Source: Druceiella hillmani (lineage: Eukaryota; Arthropoda; Insecta; Lepidoptera; Hepialidae). From it: 64,000 nucleotides of DNA. The translations under genes and the position numbers were made by a program. The stretch lies in the NCBI GenBank assembly GCA_039881145.1, contig JAYKKI010000137.1:2468501-2532500 (forward strand). The letters run 5' to 3'. Positions 36,170 to 49,625 of this stretch are shown one piece after another (the stretch's first letter is position 1; each line of letters opens with the position of its first letter). Under the pieces are notes generated by a model. That model did no database searches and was not told where the DNA came from. It saw nothing but the letters and a program-made list of their open reading frames with translations.

Positions 36170-36203
36170 TCTATATGTATATGTGTATATATACGTATAT
36201 ACA
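36170..36203. repeat. Short interrupted TA tract
   Basis: This is the unit 2 counterpart of the roughly 100-bp (TA)n tract at 3826-3931. Confidence 0.8.
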
Positions 36204-39029
36204 TTTTTAAGAAGTGATGACATATGTTTTTTTGTATCCTTATAGCATAAAGTATTCTTTTTTTTATTACCTTTCTCTTTCTCATACATTAACGGTATAA
36301 TAAATTTAGTCTTTCTGCCTTTAGACGTACTCGCTTAGCCTTTCCATTACCATAAAGGGTTAAGTGGATATTTATGCCCCGGTCAGTTACAAATGGTCGG
36401 AACTTTCGTTAAAGGTTAAAACCACTAATTCAGTCCTATAAACGGCATGAAACTAATTTCATATGAATACACGTTTAAATACCCTTTGTTAAAGAACCAT
36501 TTCTCTCTCGATTTAAGGTAACGATTTTTAAACTTTTTCATTACTTTTTCGATTTGAAATCTTTTTGGGATCCGTAATGGAACAAGGATTTCTTATAAAT
36601 TGACTGAATTCGTCTGTCAATTACGGCCTTTTAGTTTCTACAATTTGAGACATGCGATGAAATTTGAAATATAATATTTAGTGCAATTGCATTTATTTCA
36701 ATTTTAAGGTGGGATAAGAGGGCTAAATTAAATCATTGGAAAATATTTTTTTTTAAATATGTCGAATATATTGTGCGGTGTCGTTAGAAATAAACAGAGT
36801 TGTGATAAATAATTTGACTTCAAACAAAATGCAGAAACCTTGATTCGAGTTTCGCTCATTGGACCAGTCTTTAAAAATCGAAGTAAGATATATATGTATA
36901 TTTTTAATATGAAAATTGTCATGAAAATATAATATTTTGCAGTAATTTTAATGATTTTAATTAAATTTTATATCTCACTAAGACGTAAGCACTGTTACGG
37001 GTTCCCAGACAGAAGTCTATTTAAGAAACAATTTTTTTTTATTTAAAATTGTTACAAGGGTATTGTGTTCGTTATGAATATTTAATCCGCTTTGGTATTA
37101 GGTAAGATTTGCATTCAGCGTGAATTGATTCATATATTATCGGATTATGTTTTTATACACTCCATGAAGACCACTGACAGGTCAGCAATTTATTCATAAT
37201 GCTACTCGTGAGAAAGAACATTTTTAATAATAACCCTTCCAATTAAAAATAACGACAGATGAAACTGGACAGAAATAATACGAAATAAAATGTTTTGAAG
37301 AAGAGAGATATTAAATGAATTGTGAAGTGTACCTTCCATAGATATTGCAAAGTGTAGCCCTCCAACCCGTAATTCTATAAAATATCAATATAAAGAAATA
37401 TTGTGATCATTGAAGGTATTGCCATAATAACTAATGGAACATTTACCAGTATTAAATTTGTTCATTGAGGTGGTTCAAATATAAACTTCTGATTTTTGAT
37501 TTTCAATAACCATAGTGCAGTTTGGTAGCTGTCAATTCATTGAACCGATTCCTGTAACCTCCTTCTTAATTCATCTAAGCTCTTTCTGGCAGTAAGGATA
37601 TGAAAAAGTTCGTAAGTGAGTTAGTTCAAGCTATACTGAAAATATAGGTAAAGCATTTATAGATCTGACTGGGAAAAATAACTGCAGAATGTTTTAGATT
37701 TGACACAAATGAAAAAGTTTCAAATTATAGATCAAATGATAATTGTAAGAAATAAGAAGAAAAAAAAGGATCAGTAATTCACAATACATCTAATATCATA
37801 ACAGTCAATTATTATAAAAACACTTTACGGGTACAATTATAAAGAAAAAACCAAAATATAACTCACATCATATTTTTTTCAAACACAAGCAAATGTTAAA
37901 TAAGTACAACAACATACAACGAAATGTTAAGCAGTAGTTTGAATTATGTCGACTTCATTTTAAATAAGAAAAACATTAATTCCGACTCCAGCTAACCACG
38001 CTGCGGCAGTACCCAGCTGCTCGAACTAATTAACAATGAGAAAAACCTAAGTTATTCTGGAGTGCACGAAAATGTTAATTAAATTGAAAGGCGCAATCGT
38101 GAACTCTTTCAGCCGACTGTAAATAAATAAATAGCTGGGCGTCCAAGGCGCGTGTACTGTTTCGGTAAAAACCATGCATTAAAATTTTGTTATATTTAAT
38201 TTCAAGACACACGCAATTCTGTTGAATTCTGTAAAATTTTCATCCAAATAAGAAATATTTACCAATGTTTAATAACATTTTTGAATTTGTCGAAAATGTC
38301 TGATATTATATGCGATTTAGTAACCAAAACAAATTAACAAGAAAATCAGATTTTCTCATTTCAGTGAAAATATATCCCGAGAAGAAGTCGGTTAAAGGTG
38401 ACACAATACAGATATTACTATTATAATAACTTAACTTTTAACTATTATCCCTTTTCTCATAATTTAATAGAAACTACGCCGCAGAACAATTATAAAATAT
38501 AAAGATATCCTATAAAGATAAAATATTTTATCATATTCTTTGAAATAAGTCTTTTATTTGGGTATTTATATCAATGCTATTGTTGTTTTCAATTAATGTT
38601 TATAAAATATTATAACAAACGGTTTTTAATTTTGTGCTTAACATTAGTATATTCTCCTATAGTTACTACCCCAGTATCCCTTAGCGTCATGTATATACAT
38701 ACATTAAATTGATCATTTCTTTATATAATCGTTATGTCGTATCAATCAAAGCAATTTTGTTCTTAAAATAGAGATCTAAACCGATAGCCTAAATTTTATA
38801 TCAGAGCTATATGTCGGCTTATAATATTGGCGCATAAGCTCTCTAAAGCTTTCTAAGGCCGAAGTTTTCTAATTTGATTTCTCCAAATCTCTCTTTACCA
38901 TAGTAATTATGTTTAAGATATAAACCTAATTACTGTTTTTGGTATTCATCATAAATTTCTTTAAAAATATATTTGCCTTTTTACCCAAGTGTCAACTTCC
39001 AACATATTTCTACAAGCTCACTCCACACA
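36204..39029. repeat. Segmental duplication, unit 2, block B
   Basis: This is the paralogue of 3932-5163, longer by about 1.5 kb. The extra material includes 37300-38170, where a GC-richer patch at 37980-38160 (AACCACGCTGCGGCAGTACC and GTCCAAGGCGCGTGTACTG are examples) has no counterpart in unit 1. On the minus strand this patch contains GTGGTTAGCTGGAG, which fits a pol III box A, but no good box B follows. The minus-strand frame at 36728-36922 looks like chance. Confidence 0.7.
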
Positions 39030-39045
39030 CAAGTTTATTCTACAA
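39030..39045. other. Empty target site of ribozyme element copy 1
   Basis: CACACAAGTTTATT stands where unit 1 has ACACAAGTTTTTA, the 305-bp element and ACACAAGTTTTTA again. One unduplicated copy of the target here shows that the element entered unit 1 after the duplication, or was absent from this copy. Confidence 0.7.
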
Positions 39046-39560
39046 GTCACGAAAAAATAGGTGAAATAATATTTTCTTCCCTATAGGCAGTATTAAAATA
39101 TAGTTAATTAATTTTTCTAGAACGACCGCCAGAGAGAAAGCGCAGCACACGTCGATGTTCGATTTTTCTTTTCAAAACAACGTCTCATTTTTCGAATATC
39201 GAGTGCGCGTGTTCTTCTCAGAACGATTTCTTGTCATTTGATTATCGGTCGATGTAGTCCTGTACGAGTATGTGTAGCTACAATGGTATAACGAGTAACC
39301 TGAGTTTCATTTCTGTCCCAATTCCTTAAGCTGAAGCTGATGAATAGTATTTTATTCACTATGTTTAAAATTATATGTTCTTTATTTGGTTTTCTTGTCA
39401 ACTAAGTTAAAAATAAATGCGTGGTAAAGAAAAATAACTTTTAAACTTAATTAATTTTATGTTAAAATACGTGTAATAATAAATTAACTGTGACTGTTCG
39501 ATATTGCCCTTTCATTTATACATTACTCGATATTAATAAACTAGATTCAAATATGAAAAT
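39046..39560. repeat. Segmental duplication, unit 2, block C
   Basis: This is the paralogue of 5495-5930. It has the TTAAGCTGAAGCTGATGA landmark at 39326 and the AACGACCGCC landmark at 39121. Confidence 0.75.
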
Positions 39561-42549
39561 GTGCAGAAAAATACATTTGATCCAACTCCAAAGGAGGGCA
39601 CATCCTTAATTTTTTTCTTTTACCAATATTATTTTAATATTGAAAATTTTTTTCTCAAACTTGTTATTCTCATGTTTACTCATCTCATATATAAGTTTAC
39701 ATTATTTAACTATAACTAATAATCACGTAAAATTCAATAAGAACTGGTTAACTGGGACTTTGGTCACACATCTTATAAAAAATTAACAAATCATGGTAAA
39801 AATGAAAAACTTCCATTATAATAATTTTGACCAAACAATAAATAATATAATTAATAAAATCAGTCTGTAGTGTATCCATCTTTATACGTAAATATATAGA
39901 CACGTAAAATAAATACTTAGACCTACGGATGGAGACGCATATCGTTTAACAAAGGCAAATTTTTACCACAATAAATAATTCAAAAAATTTCAAAAATTTG
40001 ATATAAATTTTAGAGGAAGGACTTCTCTTTCCCAAAATCTATGATAAAAGTTTATTTCTTGGAAATTTAAAAGGGCTATATGAATACCACTCTCAAATCT
40101 CGAGGCTGAAGTGCCAATAGATATAAAGTACTCACCTGTGAGATAGGTAATTATTAGAATTTAACTTAAACTTTACCGAAAACCATAACACTGATTCAAG
40201 TCTTCATAGTTTTTGAAAATTTAAAGATAATTTTACGTCAGTAAAATATTCATTAATTAATATATTTACATAGTGAAAATATCACTTATATTTCTAAAGA
40301 GTTTAATAAAAACATCACGTATGTTTATGCGCTTAAACTTTTATATATAGATGAATGTGTACGGAACTCTCGCAGTACTACAGGTATTTAACCTGAGTTT
40401 GTTTATTAACTAACATAGGTATAGTGTACAGCGTGATTTTAGTCGAATTTTTTTCTTTTCACGAGTTAATCTTCGATTAACGAATTTTAATTAGAACAGT
40501 GGCTACCTAATAGTTTTACTCGTCCTGGTCGTCCATATTATAACGTAACGTAACGAGTAACAAAATAATCAATGCAAATTTTTTGTCTCTTATAGACCTA
40601 TAGGATTGTAAAAAAATCGATTCCAACAAAAATTTTCTTGTCGAATCAGGACAAGTATCACGATTGAATAGTAAAAGTTATAAGATCTAATGGAGCCAAG
40701 TTCAATTAAATGTACGTCTTAACCCTAAGTAACAGGGTTTTCTCACAACACACTTTAGTTACAGTAGTTAGTTACACTATAGTCTTCGATGTGTACATCG
40801 GAAAACTTGACCTTCGCCGCCACCTAAGTCCGGCGGTGGAATAAAAAAGATTAATATTTACAATATAATATCAATTTTTAGAAAGATGTTGTAAACTCCT
40901 TGACCGTCAGTAACATATGTTTGTTGTTAGCCTGCTGTCAGAGAACCTAAACTTTAGGAATTTTACCCCAAATATTTGGATGATATTCATTGAACGTGTG
41001 GCGAAATCAATTAATTTTGCGTTTTAAGGATAATATGATTAGTCGGGCTATAAAACTGACACCTGATATATTTTATAAATATCTTGACTCCATTCCGACC
41101 AAAAATGAAATCCGGACCGAAATTACGAAAGTTCAGAATTAGACTAAATCCCTTGAGAAAAAGTTACGTCAACTTTGTGGTTTAGCAATGTTGTGTCCGT
41201 AAAAATAACTGATAAATAATTTTGTAACCTAATATAAGAGCATATCATAATGATGGTTTTTGTTTTTTAAACTCGGCTAACCGTTTTGTTTTTTTTTTTA
41301 AATGTGCACTTAGGTTATTCAGTAATTTTTTTTCAAGTACAGCTTGACTTCAAGATATAACAATATAAATTTTAGCCTGGAAATAAAATTAAAAATATAG
41401 TGTTAATTAAATTCAAGTATAAGCGATGTAAATTTTTTTAAACTAAAACAATTTTGAAATTAAGTTTATATTTTAATTACGTGACCGTATTTTAAATACC
41501 AGATTTAATCATAACGTCTTACTTTACTTTCTTATTTTACTATCAGGCTAAATAAAGTGAAATGAGGACTCTCGTCTCAAAATGAGATTATAAGTCAGTT
41601 CAAATAATTGTATTATCTATTTTTTTAAGCTGTAAGAAAAGAAATATAAAAATATATTATATATTTTTTCGGTCTCAAGAATATATTTTACAAAATTATC
41701 ACATATATACATACAAATTATAGTAACATTAATATAGATATATAATCACTAGAAAAAAGTACTGTCAATCCTTATGAATCTTGTTCCTTTTCTGCTCGAT
41801 GTTAGTTTAGATTATCGCTAAATGATTTGGGTTACGATATTTAACTAAGAGTTGAGGGTATTAATGATTTCTCAAGTAATTTACTTTGTTTTCCGGGCGG
41901 ATTATTATATTTAGTCAGATGGTCCTTATGAATTATGTATTCGAGGTAGACAAAAGGGGATGTTCTTGCATCATAATACATATAACAGCTATAATTATAC
42001 AATGATGGCCGAAGTAAATATTAATAATTTATGTATAAATTATTCATTGAACAAGCGAAAGTTATGCATGAACGTAGTTTTCTTTTGCATTGCATTTATA
42101 ATTTGTTTCAATGTATTTATAGTTATAAAGATTTTCTTAATGAAAACAGGTAGGTCTAATTTAATCGGTCGATGTTAGTTGTTTACAATTACTATTAATC
42201 CTTCAAAAAGTTATACCGTTCTTATTTATTAATAGTTGATTTTGAGCTTTAATAAAAAAATTGTAAAATATTTTTTGTGAAAGGTAATTAGTAATCAAAT
42301 TTTGTTTCACTTTACATAGAATTAAGAGGAAATTTATTCTTTAGGCAAAACTTAAGGCGATTCAATGAAAATGGGACTGAGAACAGAGTGACATAGAAAA
42401 AACTTAAGCAACTCTACTGGGAATAGAGATAAATTTATGAATTATCATAAGAATATTATGATTATAATATGTGATGTTTCATAAATAGGAATATAAACCT
42501 ACTATAGGCATTATAACTATTATATTGTATTCCACATGTATATATCATA
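39561..42549. other. Unit 2-specific AT-rich stretch with two small matches
   Basis: 40320-40440 matches 14980-15090 (AATGTGTACGGAACTC and TTTAACCTGA). A GC-rich patch at 40815-40845 contains GCCGCCACC and GTCCGGCGGTG. The latter word recurs at 62394. A 72-codon plus-strand frame at 41960-42178 has one hydrophobic stretch (VVFFCIAFIICFNVFIVIKI) but no other support. No RNA gene was recognised. Confidence 0.45.
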
Positions 42550-42870
42550 TTGTATTAGGATTGGGAGCATTTGTAAATTTTACAGTATTAAATTTTCAAG
42601 CGATTGTAGACACTTGCCAACAATATATATACGTGTCGACCCACTAAATCAAAAAATACCCCACTTATTTTTATGTGGGGTTATACTCAACATTTTGCTT
42701 TGTTATTAAATTATTATATATTATTTGAGTTATTCATTTCAGAAATTTGCTGAAAATTTCAGACATATCAGTATCATCTGTGGACGGATGAATGTACAGA
42801 CGGTGAACAGACGAACAAGACGAATATGTATTTCCTGTTTCACAATGGAATCCGAAAAATTATTTTCTTA
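42550..42870 (-). repeat. Interspersed repeat, CTGTCTGTC type, minus strand
   Basis: Read on the minus strand it has TTCGGATTCCATTGTGAAAC, CGTCTTGTTCGTCTGTTC, ACCGTCTGTACATTCATCCG, ATGTCTGAAATTTTCAGC and then AAGTGGGGTATTTTTTGATT. The order of landmarks fits the repeat type seen at 52730 and 56610. A small hairpin lies at 42658-42681 (ACCCCA...TGGGGT). Confidence 0.55.
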
Positions 42871-44800
42871 ATTAACGTTTTAGAACAGAAAAAATTAATA
42901 GGATACAATTTTCTTTAATAATTGTGATATTAAATAATCACATTATTCAAGATTTTAAATTTTTTTTACAATTAAAATCTAATTTTTTTTATTTGATTTT
43001 ATAAATTTTTATTACATTTTATGTACTTATTTTATACTAGAAAACCGTCAACATCATCATAAAATAACGCTAAACATAATTACTTTTTAATGTGATAATA
43101 ACGTCATGCTTCGTCAAGTTATTAAGACTTTAATATTTTGTGGTTTAGAGGGCTTATTTGAAAAGTTATTTTTTTTATTATTTTTTAGCTTTGTTATTTT
43201 TTAGTTTTGTTGTAAAATAAAATACATAGGCATCTATTTACTGTAGTGATCACAATGGTCACTTCGATGACTACTGTCATTTCGATTTTAAACATATGAC
43301 GCGACATTTGTAAATTTGATAATAAATCACTTAAAAAAAATAAATCACCATCAATAATCGGTGTTTCTAATAAAACAGAATTTTCCTTATTCAGGGTTTT
43401 GCTTGTCAGTATGTACTATATTTTCCTAGTTGAAAATATCATAAATAATATCGTATAGTTTCTCCATAGTTTTCCATAGTTCTTCCATAGTTTTCCTTGG
43501 CATTACTGATTGAGTGTATTGATCTTTCTTTTATTTGCAAATTATGGATAATTGGTAAGTAAATATGCTTAAGTAGTGATTGTGGAACTGAACTATTATA
43601 GAATACGTTGGATCAATAACAGACCGGTTAAAGCGTGTATCTAAGAATTGACGGTATTCAATTTGAACCTCGAAATCACAAAACATTTCACACGTTGTGT
43701 AAAGTGGTGTTTTCTTTTTTTTTAGTTTGACATACATACTCTAGCGCAATTATTTCCACAGGTGCAATATCTACCAGTCGACTAACATTACGATGCATTT
43801 CTAAAGTTTCAGGATAAGTAGATAATGAAATTTTAATAGGAACTAAAGTATGATTATATTTTTTTTTATGAAAAATAACAATCTAACTTTGATGTGGCTT
43901 CACAGCAGAATTTAGGGGTAGGACAAGATGGAAAAAATATTAAATGCTTACAGAAACAGACATTATGTTTGGAGATAAAGAGCGCAAAGTAATTATCGCA
44001 ACACAGTCCCAAGTACTGGACAGAAAAAGCTGTAAATCTGGTAATGACATCAGAGAGAATATGAAGAAAATGTAACATATACATAAATTTCATAATCTAA
44101 TAGAGATGATGCTAAAGGTTAATTTAATTTCCATAGGAATGAAATATTAAAGACGTTATGGAGTGTATTTTGCTAAAGACTCGATGACTGATATTATTAA
44201 CTTGGGTATGCCAAATAACAAATTGATCAATAACTCGACCCAAGTTTTTCCAGTTGAAGAGTAAGATATAACTGCACAAGTAAGAAGTTATAGATATCAT
44301 GTATCTTTAAAGGTAACATATTTGATTCATTTGATATGATATGGATCATCATTTAAAATAACGTCAATTTGCAAATGTCCTCCAAAAACGCCATTAAAAA
44401 AATTTTAAATTTCCTAATGAACGATGCAATAATACTTTTGGAAATATTCCATAACAAAATCAAATTTTTATAGTAAATGAGTATACAGATAACCGTATTA
44501 GTTTCACCCTATCGTCTGACTTTATGCAACTTCAATAAGCGAGTGAGATATTTTCTCCTAACGTTCAAATTTACACTGTCCCACATTCAAGCACTAACTC
44601 GAAAGTTTCAAGCTGTTCACGCCAATAGTATTTGTTTTCATCTCACCGTGTTTAGTGTTATGAGCATTGACAAATTTCAGCAGCAAAATGTAATGGAGAT
44701 AAGGATAATGTTACATTGCCACCGGGGGAATTACATAAACATAAATAAAACTTCTGACTTCTGGTTTCGTTAAATTAATTATAATTAGTCAAATTTATAT
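42871..44800. other. AT-rich unit 2-specific sequence with weak coding-like stretches
   Basis: A TCCATAGTTTT-type short tandem lies at 43462-43496. Frames at 43531-43737 (minus, 68 codons), 43866-44093 (minus, 75) and 44477-44773 (plus, 98) have no motif I recognise. The plus strand of 43958-44084 reads MLTETDIMFGDKERK and onward for about 43 polar codons, which might be a decayed exon or transposon piece. None is supported enough to call a gene. Confidence 0.35.
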
Positions 44801-45337
44801 TTCTGCTCGTCGCTTACTCTCAAGCTTTGCAGACTAATAGCTTTAGAAACTCTCTTATTTTAATGCAATATATTTATATAATAAATATAAGAAAAAAAAA
44901 TATTTTAATTGTTGAAAATCTCGTTGCGATTTTCCAAAAATACTTATTCCATTACTTTATTAACCCTATGCAGTTTTACCCCATGAAAGTATAAATGAGA
45001 ATTTAATTACTTGATGAATAATAGTGGATCTCTGTTAAGTGTCGTTTATAAATTACTCAATTTTTTACAATTTTTAGTTTCAATTTACTAATAAAAAAAA
45101 ATAGTATTTGTGCAAATTTGATATTTCTTTTAAATAAATCGGAAATTAGGAGAAGGTAAAAAAACTTATAGAGACTCCATTATAATAGGAAATTTCTTAG
45201 TATGATTGTAAGCCAAAAATTATGGTCTTAAGATATTTTGTAATATTTATAAACCTTTAAAAAATACAATTTTATTAAATATATGTTTTTTTCTAACAAA
45301 ATATTAAATATGAAATCATGGTTATGAAATCATGGTT
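44801..45337. repeat. Segmental duplication, unit 2, weak block E
   Basis: TTTGCAGACTAATAGCTTTAG and following bases align loosely with 17295-17345. ATGAAATCATGGTT is doubled at 45310 and 45324, just before the SINE. Confidence 0.4.
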
Positions 45338-45515
45338 GTCGTCGCCGTGGTGTGTTGGGTTGATCACAAGGCATACGGCCTTTGACGATGCGACGCACCG
45401 CGGCGACCCGGGTTCGATTCCCGACCGTTCGTCGAACGGGGCTGGACTGGTGTTGTGGTTGGCTGTAAGAGATTGCTCTTGTAGCAATAAGTCCGCCATA
45501 TGTTTCAATTAGATA
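45338..45515 (+). mobile_element. tRNA-derived SINE, better copy
   Basis: The head GCCGTGGTGTGTTGGGTTGA fits box A, and CCGGGTTCGATTCCCG at about 45408 is an exact box B with its T-arm stem. A CCGTTCGTCGAACGG hairpin, GGGCTGGACTGG, GGTTGGCTGTAAGAGATTGC and CAATAAGTCCGCC follow. The copy at 17885 shares the core in the same order. The tail ends in an AAAT-rich stretch near 45525-45535. It is non-coding. The 64-77-codon frames on both strands arise from its GC-rich body. Confidence 0.85.
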
Positions 45516-48479
45516 CATTAAAGTATAAGTAAATAAATGGTTTTGTATAGTCCATATATTCAACCTTTAAGTGAGCGAAATTGTAATTCGGTTGATTCAG
45601 TACTCTTGACATTTAATTATATTGAAATTAAATGCAGACGTACTTGAAACAAAAAATATATACTTGAAACAAAAAATTAGAACGATGATGCATTTAATGT
45701 TTTATCTGTAAGTTTATTTGGCCATTTCTTCTTGGGCTATCAGTATTTTTCATTTAAAAAGCCGTATAAAAGTGTACCTTATAACTCCAATGGATGTACT
45801 GTATGTAATTATATACTTTTGCACTTCTTTGTCATACTGACAATAAGTTAGATTATTTTAATTTTCAGTAGGGTCAATATTTTCATTGAAAAGAAAAAAT
45901 TGAGCAAAGAGGTGCACTGTTAGTTTGTATATTAGGTAATTCTGTTAAGTGAGAAAACATGTTATAATTGTTTACTATAACAATTTATAATAATTACATC
46001 ATAATGTCAATAATATTTAATAAATTAATTAATCGAAAGTAATTTTTTTTATTTTCAGCGTATAGTTTAAGGCATCGCTTGAAGACTAATAATAAGAGCC
46101 TTGAAAATATCTTTAACATTATAGCTAGTGCATCTTTAAATATATATTGAAATATATGCATAAAAATTTGTTCGCTAAATTATTTGACACCAAAATTATA
46201 CTGTTAAAACCAAAATTATAAAAATTTATGCCAAAGTTGTTTTGAAAACAATAGCCATCATCCCAAATCTTAATTTTTTTTATATATGCGACACATTTTT
46301 AACCCGTTAACGATATAGTGAACAATATGTTCACGTTGTGAGTGATAAATATATTATTAACATTTGAGTATTTATTTCTAAATGTGTAAAGAATCCTCGT
46401 AGCGTAAGTTCTACTCAGTTTATTAGATTTTTTATCTTAAAGAAATATCATTATTTCGATTCAAATATAATTATTTGAACTATCTTTAAAATGTCACATC
46501 AGAGGATTGAAATAAGTAGAAAAGTTATGTTTTTTAATATTTGTGACTGATAAAGTGTTAGAGTGAAACATAATATTAGTATCTGTTGCTTAAATACAGG
46601 ATATTAGGAATTTCAAATGGCCCGATATGAACACTATTAAGAATGGGCTGATAACAAAATATATTTTATCTTTATTAAAACATTATTTTTTAAACAAAAG
46701 CTCTTTCAAAATGTATTTAATTTCATGCGCCGCTTGAAGAACTTTTTCTAATGATGTCTCATTAGCCAGAAATTATTTAACCAAAAACAATATTATCTCT
46801 TTGCTTGTTTTGCACTTCCTTGAACTGAAAGGGTACATTATGTTAAATCCACTTAATAGTATTGAATTGAAAAATTATATAATTTACCCGACATTTAGTA
46901 AACTTTTTCTTTTCAAGAAATAGAGTTGTCTAACCAGTCGACGGACGAGTAGATAGCAATCTCATAATATTATTATTCCGTTGAAAGTCTACGAGTTCAG
47001 AACCCTAAAAATATATGAAAGTTATGGGGGATATTTAAAAAATAGACGACAGCGCAGTATATTCTTATACACTATGAGGGAAGAATGAGAAATTTGACAG
47101 ACTTAATGGAGTTCGCTCCGGCATGGGGCGTAATCCTCTCTGTAATAGTATTTGTAGTTTTAATATAATATTTTGAATAAATCAGAAAGCAATTAAATTA
47201 TTAAATAAGCTACCCATCTTTACATTTTGTTATAAATGTAAAAATATTCAAAAGTGAAATGTCGTACTCATGGCGGCGTTTAAATTCAAGAAATGAAAGA
47301 TTAATGATGCCGATAAGATAATTTCATCATAACGAAATTCAATTCTTTGCAGGAACTATTGAGGATAAAATAAAATTGTGAAACAATCTAACAATTAACT
47401 TTTTCATAATTTAGCTTTATCAATCGCTTTAGACTTAAGTTGGAAATTAACAATTTATTTATTTTAAATATTATATTGACCCTCATAGACACAATGATAA
47501 TCACCAAATGAAGATGAATTTTCGTCTATTCTGTATCATAAAAATAGTTTTAATATATATTGCTGAATGTGCCCCTTGAACATCCAGCAGTAGATAATAA
47601 TCCTAGATATTTTCCTTTTACGTCTATCAATTGATGCAATGCAACTGTAATTTCAGCTTTAATTACCTATTTGGTTAAATCTTTTTGGGTTGATGAGCTA
47701 ACATTTTTGTTGAAAATTACTGATTTCTGCATTTCAGAAAGAAAAAATTTAATAGATCTGCGAATAAATAATATTTCAAAAACTAGTCTACTTAATAAAT
47801 CATTTGGTTCTGTAAGTAAATTGACTGAGTAAATTATATGTCGCCTGTTGTACAGTTCCATACTAAAGAGCCGATTAGAATCTGCCTCCATTATTTAAAG
47901 CCCACGCGAAGTCAAGTATATCTTATTGATTGAATATAAATAAAACACGTTCCTGCAATGTCTAATATAATCTAACATAATCGATTTTTTAAAAATCTGA
48001 TAAACAAGTATTACAAGCAACGATGAAAATACAAATTTTCACAATAATGTCACATTTTAATAGTGTAAAATTATAAAATCTCTACCTTTAAATATAAAAA
48101 ACTGTTTACTAATCGATATTTTCATCTTAATCCATATTATAATATATTCCTGTTTGCTATTTCCCAAGTGAGCGACCGATGCTTTGAAAATTAGGAATCG
48201 ATATTGGGGTCGAAGGGACAAAGAAATAAATTCAGATCGGGTTCAATTATATTTTAAAATGAAGTAACCCATAAAAGGAAAAAAACTAGATTTAATTAAA
48301 CAAAATTACTCTCCAGGGATAGGTACGAGAAATAAGAATGTTAGGTAAGGTAGTTTATTTATTCAATTTATTAACATATATTGACGAAAAAATATTGTGA
48401 GATCAGCATTCGATACGTAATAAATATAATATACATGTTTCAAACTTTACACGAGGCTAACAAGCTTATTATTAATATC
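45516..48479. other. AT-rich sequence, nothing recognised
   Basis: TACTTGAAACAAAAAAT is tandemly doubled at 45641 and 45661. ACCAAAATTATA is repeated at 46190 and 46209. A small GC patch at 47110-47140 has no signature. The minus-strand 74-codon frame at 47667-47891 shows no motif. Confidence 0.45.
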
Positions 48480-48662
48480 AAAACTAACTACATATGTAAT
48501 CAAGTTGTAAAGAGATTATGTTTGTGCGCGCACAAACATTACACAAAAAACAGTGGAGCGATAGTAAAGAAACTGCATTTTTAGGCTTTGAAGGTTTTTT
48601 CAACAACTGCGATAGAATTCTTCATGATTTCTTACAACCCTATTAGCGAGAGAGTTGTAATA

Positions 48663-48705
48663 TTGATTAAAACACAACCTCATTATAGGGTTGTGTTTTA
48701 ATCAA
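48663..48705. repeat. Perfect inverted repeat, 17-bp arms
   Basis: TTGATTAAAACACAACC (48663-48679) and its reverse complement (48689-48705) flank a 9-nt spacer. It is specific to unit 2. Confidence 0.9.
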
Positions 48706-49460
48706 CAGGGACATAAGTTCACTTTACAAACAACCATCATCACGTGAGGGTTTATAATTCTCCATAATTGGGCGGATTTATTTTTTTAATAAATTTTCAA
48801 CTTATAAACACATTTGTATGACAGAGGAAAAAGACTTGTAAGATATAATACAGCACAAAATATCTCACCCGAATAGTGGAAAATTGTGAAATTGAAGATA
48901 AATACTTTAATAAATAACTTACTTTTAACTTTTGTATTTGGAATATTCTATCCTGCGTAAAAAGTGTTTTTGCATCCATATGCACAGGACATCATAATAA
49001 TGTTCATAACATGAAAGATTTCCTAACTGAAGGTAAACCGCCCACTTCAGGGCGATAAGTACTACATCCCTATATACAACGGCGTCACAATTCTAAATCG
49101 TACGTTAACAGACGCATGTAAGTACAATAAACAGTTCCGTTCCTCGCAATTTCACAGCATTTTCATTATGAATGTAGCACTATTTTATTTCATATTTTTC
49201 CGGTATTTAACTTCCGCTTATGTATTTGGCTTCATGTTTCCTTTATTTAAAGGCAACTTATAAAGGCCCTTGAGTTAATCACTTTATTATATTTATAACA
49301 CAATAATAGCTAAAGTATAAGTTAGCAGCGTACCATAAATAACGTAACAAAATTACTAAATTTAGCATAAGTGCAAGTAAGGAATATAGCTATAATCTAG
49401 GGTATGTTAATAATGCATATTATTTGTTATGTAATCGACAGAATATTTTTATTACTTAGT

Positions 49461-49554
49461 AAACAGTTCAGATATGAAACCGGCTAAGGTTTCATATCTG
49501 AACTGTTTTTAGTTCAGATATGAACCTTCAGATTTGAAGGTTTCATATCTGAAC
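49461..49554. repeat. Two adjacent hairpins sharing one 16-bp word
   Basis: A 21-bp inverted repeat (49461-49481 and 49488-49508) is followed at once by a second one (49512-49530 and 49535-49554). All four arms carry GTTCAGATATGAA(A)CC or its complement, so the stretch can fold in several alternative ways. The unit 1 counterpart lacks it. Confidence 0.9.
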
Positions 49555-49625
49555 CCTTTTGAATTTTAAGCTGTGATCCGTTATTTTTGTTCAGAAGATT
49601 TAACGTGTTAGGGATCACATAATTT

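Noticed and set aside
37980..38010. Minus-strand box A-like GTGGTTAGCTGGAG as a SINE
   Set aside because: The expected box B is too weak (AATTCAAACT) and no second copy was found in the window.
44477..44773. 98-codon plus-strand frame
   Set aside because: No recognisable motif, no paralogue and no splice or promoter context. Kept only as a note in the regional entry.
45405..45425. Possible tRNA gene from an exact box B
   Set aside because: No acceptor stem or anticodon arm can be closed around it. The body continues into a SINE tail shared with another copy.
45293..45563. Three overlapping frames of 64-77 codons with higher GC
   Set aside because: They lie within and around the SINE copy. 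The shared DNA with 17885-18035 and the pol III boxes explain the region without a protein.
49461..49554. CRISPR-like array of a repeated 16-bp word
   Set aside because: The copies alternate in orientation and form hairpins. There are no regular spacers and the host is a eukaryote.
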